Assembly: GCA_911728455.2 (NCBI GenBank)
Contig: OU452222.1
Location: forward strand, 13,743,201-13,807,200
Reading direction: 5' to 3'
Length of the DNA stretch: 64,000 nt
DNA from: Marthasterias glacialis
Taxonomy: Eukaryota; Echinodermata; Asteroidea; Forcipulatida; Asteriidae
In this document: positions 11,765 through 20,802 of the stretch, in pieces
Numbering within the stretch: position 1 is the stretch's first letter
Layout: each line of letters begins with the position of its first letter
The notes under the pieces: model-generated
The model's database searches: none
Told to the model about the DNA's origin: nothing
Seen by the model: the letters and a program-made list of their open reading frames with translations, nothing else
Translations under genes and position numbers: made by a program

Positions 11765-12853
11765 GGTGTACGCTGTGATGAAATCGATTGACTATGACTG
11801 TGTGATACCCTGTTCCAAAAAATTGCCCAAATTACAATTACAACAAAGATAAGATAATTGCTGAAAATCACCTACTAGCTTCTCAAGATATCAAAGATTA
11901 AATAACAGGCACTTAATTGGGCTAAAATGTCATATCCGACTGCCATTATAATTCCATGATTAATTTAGGTAAAACTCTATCCTTACCTATCTGGAAAGGT
12001 TGAAAAAAAAACATTGCAAAAATATGTCCAAAAAGTGGTTGTTGGATACGAAAACTTTTCCTGAACTTTACTTACGATCCCAGGCCTTAATCTTATGAAA
12101 CATGGGGGCAGGCATTTGCTGGCCAAATTAGATTAATCAAACAATTTGATGTTGGCCAAGTTGGTAGTGACAGTGCAATTTTTCTGAAGGGCATGCTGGT
12201 CAACTCGACAGGGCATGAGGCCAATGGCCTCGGTGGCCTCGGTTAAAATCATGGCCTGCGATCCTCTTCTGTCCTCCAAATCGTTGTTTTTTAAGCCAAA
12301 AGCAAAACCAGCCATTAGGTTCATTTTCTTACTGAACGGTCATGTGACACTACATTATCATAAACAGCTGTTTCCTCATGTGTAAAAGGTTGTATCATCA
12401 ATGATGCCCTGAGTTGAGTATTGTTTTGTACTGTCCAGGCAGGATACCAGCTGTGGGATGTCAATGCCCCCCCCCCCCCAACAATGAATACAGAGAGAGT
12501 GTGTTTTAAACAGCCACTACTACACAGCTGGTATCCTATGTTGACTGTACAAAAGCATTGTAACTCATCTCAGGGCATCAGCGAACATGCAATCTGCGTA
12601 GTGAATACAACTTTTGAAATGAGAAATTAGTCGTCGACGAATATCCAAATCCCAAATTTAAAGGGTGCATGGCGGGCCCTAGTTTTACTTTGGGTTTAAA
12701 AAACATCGATTTGGAGGACAAGAAATGATTGTAAGTACAATTAAGTTCCTGTTATTTCTTCTTTGATATCTTTGTTGATTCTTCGTCAGGGGCAGTTTGT
12801 TTTAATAGGGTATCACACCGTCATATCAAATTGCCTTCATTACAGTGTATACC
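11765..12853. mobile_element. Foldback element of a different family
   Basis: The outer arms read GGTGTACGCTGTGATGAA on the left and, in reverse complement, GGTATACACTGTAATGAA on the right. They continue through GTGTGATACCCT, GATATCAAAG, AAATAACAGG and CTTAATTG. The inner arms match at 12265-12310 / 12670-12720, around TGATGCCCTGAG, and at GGATACCAGCTGTG / CACAGCTGGTATCC. A poly-C loop lies at about 12460-12510. The left arm holds an extra ~330 bp (about 11926-12255) with no partner. No transposase and no clear target duplication were found, so the exact ends are approximate and the superfamily is unassigned. Confidence 0.7.
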
Positions 12854-13166
12854 CCCAATGGTTCACATGAGCGATAGTATGCCCATCCAAGTCACCAAAA
12901 AAGGGACTACAACACCCCAGTTACTGGGTCTACTTCAGTATGTTTCTCATTCATTGTAGTTTTGCCATGGCCAAAACAAACCTCCTAAAACAGATGTTAG
13001 TCTTTGTTAGTGCCCGCATAATGCCATAATTCAAATGTTTTGCCCACATGGAAATGTTGCCAGAGAGCCCTTGCTTAGGGCTTACCGACATTGTCACACT
13101 TATCCAAATCCTTACAATATTAAGAGGATATGACAGTTTTTAACTCTTGTTTTCACTCTTTGACAG
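12854..13166. other. Upstream flank of exon-like copy B; no gene
   Basis: From about 13050 (CCAGAGAGCCCTTG) the sequence matches the upstream flank of copy C (near 13538) and, more weakly, copy A. The duplicated unit is therefore larger than the exon-like block. Nothing else is recognised. Confidence 0.5.
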
Positions 13167-13316
13167 CTCTGTGAACAAATATCCCATTGAACGTGTGTTA
13201 GAAGGGCATTGGGAGCAGCAGCATCACCACTTACTAATTGATTGAGGGCTGAAGATGCTGATTGAAGGCTGGGAAAGTTTGATTTATGGATGCAGGACAG
13301 CTGGACCTACCTGCAG
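13167..13316 (+). pseudogene. Exon-like repeat, copy B
   Basis: A 150-bp block with acceptor-like CTCTTTGACAG before it and CCTGCAG|GTAAAAT after it. It is related to 4456-4597 throughout, sharing CAGCATCACC, GGGCTGAAGATG and GCTGGACCTACCTGCAG. It is a few bases longer than copy A and every frame is interrupted, including a stop after ISH. Both splice-like signals are kept, yet the frame is lost. Confidence 0.45.
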
Positions 13317-13649
13317 GTAAAATCAATTTTTCTACCGTCATTATTTCTGGATTTATGAACAGGAGGCTATTGACTTGTTCGGAGCAGGTCTGTTTTTCGA
13401 TTCAGTGCAGCACTCTTGTTGGGCCATTGTTCACGTACACACACAGCCATGTAAATAATTATTTTAACTCCTGGGGGTGGCCTCATTCTCTGGCCCATTG
13501 TATTCTCCCTGTTTATCCCTCAACCCTAGACTACACATTGCCAGAGAGCCCTTGAGTAAGACTTTCTAACAGTGGCACATTTGTCCAGATCCTTGCAACA
13601 TTTTGGAAGATATTGCCATTCTAAAAGTCTTGTTTTCCCTCTCTGACAA

Positions 13650-13792
13650 CTCTGTGTGCAAAAAATTCTGTTGAACATGCATTTGAAGGGCATTTGGAGC
13701 ATTACCGCTTACTCAACATTTCATCAGGGTGAAGATGTCATTGGATTGTCAGAAATTTGATGTTTGGATGCAAGACTGCTGGAGCTAACTGC
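13650..13792 (+). pseudogene. Exon-like repeat, copy C (splice signals lost)
   Basis: Related to copies A and B. The acceptor AG has become AA (CTGACAA|CTCTG) and the donor GCAGGTAAAA has become GCTTTTTG, so this copy could not be spliced as an exon. Fragments of the ancestral frame remain as FEGHLEHYRLL and FDVWMQDCWS-like words in shifted frames. Confidence 0.45.
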
Positions 13793-14715
13793 TTTTTGTT
13801 TGTTTATACCCATTACTTCTGGAGTTATGGATTGTGAGGCTGCTGGCTTGTTTGAAGGGGGGGGGGTCAAACATTCATAAATTCCCCAGGCAGTTTATGC
13901 AGTCCTTTTGGTTGGAAGGTGGACACATGACCATATTTACCTGGTAACAAATGACTGATAAATTCATAGCTGGAGCAGATTAAGATCTGTTTGCTATTGC
14001 ACATTCAGCGCTAACAGCCATACGTGTGTTGGCAAGCAAGCTTACATGGACACTAATTTACTCAGTACACAATCAATACATGCCAGTACTCAATGTCAAT
14101 TCTATTAGTACTAGTGCAACAGCACAACCTTTGAGTGTCACATGCTATTGACCCTTTGCAAAATGGTACCTGAGGTCAGGAATTGGAAAAAGCAGGCAAG
14201 TTCGATATTTGAGAAAATTAAATTGGCTGTTCCAACTGCTTACCGATCGAAAGGACCTGTTGTAAAATTACCTCAAGGGTAGAAACATGAAGGATTACCC
14301 TCCTGCCTGAGTGGGTCTTAGCTGCAGCGCAGTTGGTGAACAAACCTTTTACACAAATTTTGAGAGAATGGAGTAAGTTGAGCACCTTGCTTCAGGCACA
14401 GTGAGATGCAGAATTCTCTTTAGGACAGATTGTGATCAGAGAAATTAACCACCATTGTTTGAAACTCCTCATTTGTATACTTTGCTCATGATTTTGTGTT
14501 GGGGCAAGTCACACAGGTTGTATCAAAAAATGGTCATTCAAAGCAAGTCAACTTAATCCTAACTGAACAGTCAAGTCACTAGGTCAACAGTTCAAGTCAT
14601 TGCAGAGTGGTAGATCCAAGATCCAAGATTCCATGCAACCACTTTGAAATGACATTGTCAATATTTTGTAATATTTGTGATAATCTATTTAGTGTTTGTT
14701 TCTTCTTTTTTCAAG
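13793..14715. other. Intron-like spacer; no gene recognised
   Basis: After copy C comes TTACTTCTGGAGTTATGG, shared with the downstream flank of copies A and B, then a poly-G run at about 13857. The remainder has no recognisable feature until the pyrimidine tract TTTCTTCTTTTTTCAAG at 14699-14715. Confidence 0.5.
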
Positions 14716-15404
14716 GGTATGCATTCAGACGTCTGCTGAGGATCCTGAATGGAAAGAACCCTCCCTGATAGTAGACCTACGCAGCACATCAGATGGAGTT
14801 GTACCACAGGAACTTGTACATATGGAAGCCCAACAAGCACCTTGAGTAACTACATTGCTGCATAGTCAAGCTGCACATGAAAAGTGCTCTTTTACTGTGA
14901 GCAAAGTGACTTGTTTATCAGATAGGACCTACATGTAGTTCAATGGACAAGTCTTTGAGGATACCAACTTCTTTGAATTTAACCACTCAATGACATTCTG
15001 GTAAACATTGAGGACATACGTGCTACAAGTTCACATCAATATGAACTTCATAAAGGGATTATAACTTTCAGTCAACTTTTTTTGTCCAGAGAAAATAAAC
15101 CACCTGGTAAGCTTTTTTGAAGACTTCAACATTGAGAAACCTTTTCCAGAACAAAAGCCAGCTAGACAATTACAACTTCTTTACAAAATAAATCAGACAG
15201 GATTGGTTGAAAATGCAGACAACCTTCATGTCATCTCTGTTAATATTGCGGAGCCAACAGTTGCTAAGATGTGAAGACCAGGGAGAGAATGTTGAACTTG
15301 ATGATAAAAGAACAGTTTTCAGAACACATTTTGAAAGCTTTGAAGGATTTATATTTCAATGTGTACAAAGTGAATCATTTGTGAAGGAAATAAAACCAAC
15401 ATGA
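14716..15404 (+). pseudogene. Decayed coding-like region of unknown protein
   Basis: A pyrimidine tract ending in CAAG precedes a frame reading VCIQTSAEDPEWKEPSLIVD and later GLVENADNLHVISVNIAEPT. This single frame runs to 15274 with only four internal stops (14843, 14936, 15002, 15062), fewer than expected in such AT-rich DNA. A second frame then carries on to 15404 (TVFRTHFESFEGFIF). That pattern fits an old exon with stops and a frameshift. I do not recognise the protein family. Chance remains possible, because no homologue can be checked here. Confidence 0.35.
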
Positions 15405-17639
15405 TTTCGCTGTGAAATGAGCAATCAGTTTCATGACATTTGTTTTCCAAATCACTTGAATCAACAAAATAGATGTTTTAAATTGTAACATGTGACTTTT
15501 GATTTCAGATAATTATTATCATTTGGGGCAAACAAATGGTGTTGTGCACAACCCTCCCTGTAATGAACAGAGGTTTGAAAAACCACTGGTGAACAGTCGA
15601 TTTATCGATTAAGGTGTAATTCTCTGCTTTAAATGATGCTATAGACACTACTGAAGCCTTTTTATTTTAAGGTCCTGTGAAGCGATAGTTTTCAGCCCGT
15701 CCATTGTGTTCTTGACCCATCCGGGGGTCATCCTGACCTGCAAATCCAAAACATAACACCTTAAATTGGCACAGTTCAGACTGTTCTGTGAAACACTGTG
15801 CATGTTGTGCATTATTGGTGTCACCTCTAAACCATGGAGGCTGTAGAGAAGATGAATGAAAATGGAACTCAGGACAGGCACAAAAATATCATCATAGGAA
15901 TCAAACCAAAAATAATATGTTGAAAAATGTTTTGCTGAGAGGTTGAGATTTTCTCCTAATGTTTTTGGAACAAAAGTCTGGGTTGTACAGAAACCTTATT
16001 TTGTTCATTTTTATGAACAGCTAGTTTATCGCTAATGTGAAAATTAATATGCCAAACGAATAGGGGGAAACTTGAAGAATTACTGACTGTTTCCTGATGT
16101 GTCGTGAAACCCAATGGGAAATATAGAGCGGCAGTATAGAGGGGCTCAAAAGACGAATTCAGTTTTGTGATGCACTCATTTTCCAATAGATAGAGTCTTC
16201 ATGAAAGGGTAAAACAAGTCTCTAACCTTAAGTTATAACAGCTAAAAATTTTATGTCACATCCTTCCAGTGCAAATTTTGTCAAAATCCCAAAACGTCAA
16301 AGTGAGGTCACATATTGAATTTATGAGTCTGTACATTTTCGAACAGGAATAATTTTGGCATTGAATTTGACCTTTTTTACTGATGCATAAATTCCTCTTT
16401 GGATTGTACAGACCCATCAAATGATATTTTACACCATTGAAAGGGAGGTCAGAGACTTGCTCCCCCCCCTCAGCCCCCCCCCCTCCGCTTTCATAAGGAC
16501 TGGACTATTGAAAAATAAATGCCTCACAAAACTGAACTTGACCTTGGAATCCACCATTTTGATGTCCATGCCACCAGATGAGCCCCCCCCCCACCCCCCG
16601 GTGACGCACCCCCCTCATTTGAAATCTGGTCTTTTGAGATTAAAATTTGAGAGTAAAATGGTAATATTTTATCAGCTTTTTATAATAATTTCAGTGCTAA
16701 AAAAAACAAACAATTTTTTCACTTAGACACAGACAGAGTAATTAATTTTACATCCTCGTCAGATTATTTTGAAACGGAGTAATAATAGTAACTGACATAA
16801 CACAAGCGCTAAAAGGGGCTCGTTTAACAGAAACGCTAACGCAAACTACAGTTTGAATCGTCCAGAAGTATCCATAGAAAAAGGGTGCCCCCTTTTGTGC
16901 CCCCCCCCCCTAAAATTTGAGCCATTTGTGTCGCTGCTGATTGCACTGATCCTGTTTTGGTATAAAGATGACCAACTGTACAAAGTCAAGAGACAGCAAT
17001 GTCCCGGGTTGGCAGACACCGTTATTTCGAGTCACAAGAATCCAGATAAACAAAACCAGTGACCCATATTTGTAGTCAATGGGATCCGTACAACAAGTTC
17101 CACTCAAAGCAACATTAATTTGTGTCTTTAAAAGGCAATGGGCAAATAATTCTTGTAGTGAATACTTGCCTATTGAGGGCGCCATGTGACACCAGAGCAA
17201 CACACCAAATGTTCGTGTTCTGAATTGGAGAACAGTGCACTCCCAGGTATTTTGCAGCATACCATTTTGCTGCACTTGGTCACGAAGCCCATTATTCTTT
17301 GTCATGCTTTGTGAACTGCTGAACGAGCGCTTAGTTCTTATACATTGATAAGTGGTCACGCTTGATTGCTTTTCATGAGTTCGTGTGGTGTAAAGAGCGG
17401 TTTTTAGTGTCATGGCGGCAAAGAGGAAAACTTAACGAATTATGGTTGAAAAATGATAGGACCACGGTGATACTCGATAACACAATATTGCAGGGCAAAC
17501 GATGATGTGTTTGGAAAAAATAAAAAGAACATCTTGCTTGACAAACTGATAGAAAACATGAGGAGATGGCCAGCAACATCTTGTAGGTCATTGGACATTT
17601 ACACGTGAGCGTGGCAAGACCTGCAACAACAGCAGAAAG
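15405..17639. other. No gene recognised; C-run-rich spacer
   Basis: Contains poly-C runs at about 16462, 16475, 16584 and 16904. The stretch at 16890-17020 (CCCCTAAAATTTGAG ... CAAAGTCAAGAG ... CCCGGG) vaguely recalls a unit of the degenerate array. A 167-codon minus-strand frame (16910-17413) overlaps that repeat-like DNA and has no recognisable domain, so it is not called. Confidence 0.45.
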
Positions 17640-18030
17640 ATACAGTGTGGCCAGTGGCGGCTCAGCAGCACATCAAGCGCCAAGTGACAGGAGAACAGAA
17701 GGAAAGTACGGTATTGGTCAACTCTGGCCTCGTCTTAACACGCTATAGTATGTCGAAACGGTATACATACCGAGGCTTCCCAGACCTGCACTGCCACACC
17801 GAGGACTGCATGCCGAGAGTAACTTGTACGAGAAGATATTTGGGTGCGGTCGCCCAGGAGGTGGCAGCGGGGAGACTGCAGCAGGGAGACGGCACACACT
17901 CCGGGCTACTAACTGGTGCAAGCGCTGTACTTCCCGGTACCTTGAGTCCGAGTCGACCAAGAAAACTGAGTCGTTTCGTAATGGTATGTACTACGCAATG
18001 AAATCGCCCGAATTCACTGAATTTTAACCG
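17640..18030 (+). other. GC/CpG-richer patch, possible first exon
   Basis: Locally high CpG content and open frames on both strands (17645-18001 plus, 17743-18075 minus) set this apart from its AT-rich surroundings. A donor-like ATG|GTATGT lies at 17983/17984. It could be the 5' exon and promoter of a gene, but no start context, family motif or partner exon can be identified, and overlapping open frames are expected wherever GC is high. Confidence 0.25.
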
Positions 18031-18777
18031 TTTCTTATGTGTTATTTTGTAAATTCCACAGGGCTGTTTGATCATAAATATTTCTGTTCAATGATCAGTG
18101 TTCTTTATTAAACCATGAGAGCAATGTCCTTGCGCTAGGATAATAAAAGGATAAGATTGGATTCTAATTGGTGTTAAGTATTGAAGGTCTGATATCATAC
18201 GGCACTCTTATTTTGCACAAAAAGTCCAAAGAAATAAAAGCTATAGTGTTCAAATTAAAACAAACAAACAACAGTAATATAAAATCCACAAGTAAACTAC
18301 CCAAACACTAATGAAACAACAAAATTCCTGTCATTGATGCTGTGAAAGACCAAGCGGGCAGCCCCTCGTTATTGCAACCTCTCCAATCTAATCAGAAACC
18401 ATAATCTAGCAAGTCCCGTTTAGTCCATGAGCGAGCAATTTGCTCAAAATGGTGCCACACAAACAATATTTTAATATCACATTTATTGCTATAAAAATAA
18501 ACAACTTAGCGTACACTTGAACTTGTTTAAACTATCCCTTGATTTAGGGTGTCGTAATTTGCATAAATCAAACATGGTTGCCAACGGTTTCCCATTGATG
18601 AGGTCATTACTCTTTTATTTTAAATAGTATTTTCGGTACTGTAAATGCCATGGTCATGGTAGGTAATCGATACTTTGGACACTGTTTCGTAAACATTAAT
18701 GTGTTGACATGTTTTGTCATGCTGTTTCCTACGAAAACCCAGTCGTTCAACGAAATCATATATTATCCGTGAGAAAA
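18031..18777. other. No gene recognised; AT-rich spacer
   Basis: Contains a polyadenylation-like AATAAA context at about 18229 and a short (AAAC) run at about 18260. No gene can be attached to either. Confidence 0.5.
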
Positions 18778-18995
18778 TAGTCCGTTATTATGAATCAGTA
18801 AATCGTTATTACGAATAAGTAATTCGTTATTACGAATTAAATACTTTTAATTACTAATTAGTAATTTGTTATTATGAATTAGTAATTGGTTATTATGAAT
18901 TAGTAATTCGTTGTAATTCATTATTACAAATTAATAACGCATTATTACAAATTACATAATTCGTTACTACAAAGTAGTAATCAGTAAGTTATGAA
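18778..18995. repeat. AT-rich degenerate palindromic tandem repeat
   Basis: About ten imperfect copies of a ~21-bp word, TTATTACGAATTAGTAATTCG and variants. The word is itself near-palindromic (CGAATTA...TAATTCG), so the repeat reads similarly on both strands. The first half favours ACGAATTAGTAAT and the last third the complementary ATTACAAATTA. The tract could extrude a cruciform or form hairpins. Confidence 0.75.
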
Positions 18996-19226
18996 AAACA
19001 CCATGGCATGCACCAATAGCTACAACTCATGTGAATTAGATACTATCTTTTATAAGAGGTGTTTATAAGCCATGGAAAAAACAGTGACACGTTGTACTGT
19101 AACTCGCTTACCACCACTGGAGCCATGGTTGGATTCTAGGCTAGGGCCATAGTAGAGTTGTGCGTTGGTTCTCTTCTGTGCCACGAGAGTTTTTCTCCGG
19201 GCCCTCCGGCTTTCTTCCCTGGAGCA

Positions 19227-19735
19227 AAACAAACAAATAAACAAACAAACAAACAAACAAACAAACCATTAACCCAACAAACAGAAAAAACCCAAACAAA
19301 CAAACAAACAAACAAACAAACAAACAAACAAACAAACAAACAAACAAACAACAAACAAACAAACAAACAAACAAACAAACAAACAAACAAACAAACAAAC
19401 AAACAAACAAACAAACAAACAAACAAACAAACAAACAAACAAACAAACAAACAAACAAACAAACAAACAAACAAACAAACAAACAAACAAACAAACAAAC
19501 AAACAAACAAACAAACAAACAAACAAACAAACAAACAAACAAACAAACAAACAAACAAACAAACAAACAAACAAACAAACAAACAAACAAACAAACCATT
19601 AACCAACCCAACACATAAACAAACACACAACCCAACAACCCAACAAACAAGCAAATGAACGACCTAACAAGCAAACAAAGAAACAAACAACCCAACAACC
19701 CAACAAAGAATCAAACAACCCAACAACCTGATGGG
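19227..19735. repeat. (AAAC)n microsatellite with degenerate CA-rich tail
   Basis: Pure (AAAC)n occupies about 19227-19266 and about 19294-19596, broken once by AACCATTAACCCAACAAACAG (about 19265-19293) and once by a single-unit slip at 19348. After 19596 it decays into AACCCAACAACCCAACAAAC-type DNA to 19735. The phrase AACCATTAACC occurs both in the interruption and at the 3' edge, suggesting slippage or unequal exchange. The long open frames here on both strands are translations of the microsatellite. Confidence 0.95.
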
Positions 19736-19778
19736 TTAAATATGGCCATAGATAACTGATGTTTTTACTCCCTGGCAG

Positions 19779-19918
19779 CTTCGTGTACTAAAGTCCCATT
19801 GAAGATGCTTTTGAAGAGCATTCGGAGTATCTTGGCTTGCTCGGGGTTTCAGGCTAAAAATGCCGCATGGCCGTAAAAGTTTGATTTTCAGATGCAAGAC
19901 TACTTCAGCTAATTGCAG
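19779..19918 (+). pseudogene. Exon-like repeat, copy D
   Basis: A 140-bp block with CTCCCTGGCAG before it and AATTGCAG|GTAAAAGG after it, so both splice-like signals are intact. Alignable words with copy A include AGATGCTTTTGAAG, GGTTTCAGGCTAAAAATG, TTTGATTTTCAGATGCAAG and ACTACTTCAGCTAATTGCAG. All frames are broken near the start. It is followed by a diverged array-type unit (20130-20260) and then, about 900 bp on, by the satellite. Confidence 0.45.
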
Positions 19919-20129
19919 GTAAAAGGATTCTGTCTATCATTATGATTTAATTACGTCTTGCATAATTCTGTCCAACATAATTGGAGTTGCTTGTTCTTTT
20001 TTTTAAATACGTTTATATAATGTGCGTTTGATAATTTTTGGGACGCGCGCAATACAAATCCATAATTATTTTAACTATCGATATTAATAGTGATATTTGA
20101 AAATTCGACACAAATTTAAATGTTGATTG

Positions 20130-20470
20130 TTGGCCCATAATTATAAAAAGTCATCCTACCCCCCCCCTCCTCCGCGCCCCCAGGTTGAAGTTTTAGATTT
20201 GTTATCAACATATCCGAGTCGAATTGACGCTACCAGGCGAAGCGGGCAGCTGAACTGACGCCACAGAATCTCACTTGAACTTAAAAGTGAATCTCACTTG
20301 GCTTAAAATTTTGCCCACACAAAACTGAAAACCTAAATTATGAAATGGTGAAAGAGTCGACATGTAACCCCCCTCCCGCCCACCCTTGCAAAGTGTTAAG
20401 TTTTTGACACCCCAAAATCACGCTAGCAATAAAGAGTGCCCCTCCACCGGATATGGTAATTTTCATCAAG
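20130..20470 (+). repeat. Diverged array-type units between copy D and satellite
   Basis: Poly-C, then GTTGAAGTTTTAGATTTG, CCGAGTCGAATTGACGCTAC and CAGGCGAAGCGGGCAGCTGA, match in order the array words GGAGTTTTGGACC, AAAGTCGTTTTCGCTCTACC and AAGTCAAGCGGGCAT. A second, weaker unit with its own poly-C follows at about 20370-20470. These look like intermediates between the old ~190-bp repeat and the satellite. Confidence 0.5.
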
Positions 20471-20802
20471 ATATATAGCCCCACAATTTTGAACCAAAAT
20501 TGCCGCCATATCTGGCAGCCAACTTCGATTTTGTATTTTCAGCCTATAATTAGGGGCGAAAATCTATCTTTTTTTAAACATTAGAATAGTTTCAGCATTG
20601 TAAATACTTTCTTGTCAGACCGAAATAATACTTAAGATTTTTCTACCAAGCCTTATCAGTGTTCCCAATCTCTGACAATTTTGATTTTTAAGTGGAAAAA
20701 AAAAAACAGTCAATCGTTTTTGAACGAAAATGGGATACATTAATGGATTATACCGCTATCTTCGGTTAAATTAAGTTGAAATATAAATATTGCCAATTGA
20801 CC
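20471..20802. other. Spacer before satellite; no gene
   Basis: The only recognisable piece is at its right end, AATATTGCCAATTGACC, which resembles a satellite stretch (AATATTGCGAATTGACC). It may be a decayed satellite fragment. Confidence 0.4.

Noticed and set aside
16910-17413. 167-codon minus-strand open frame
   Set aside because: No recognisable domain, ends in array-like C-rich DNA, no splice or repeat support; one frame of this length is plausible by chance in 64 kb.
17645-18001. 118-codon frame in the GC-rich patch
   Set aside because: Open frames occur on both strands here as expected from higher GC; kept only as a low-confidence possible first exon.
19136-19698. Long Phe-Val-Cys-Leu and Asn-Lys-Gln repeat open frames on both strands
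   Set aside because: They are translations of the (AAAC)n microsatellite, which lacks stops in several frames.
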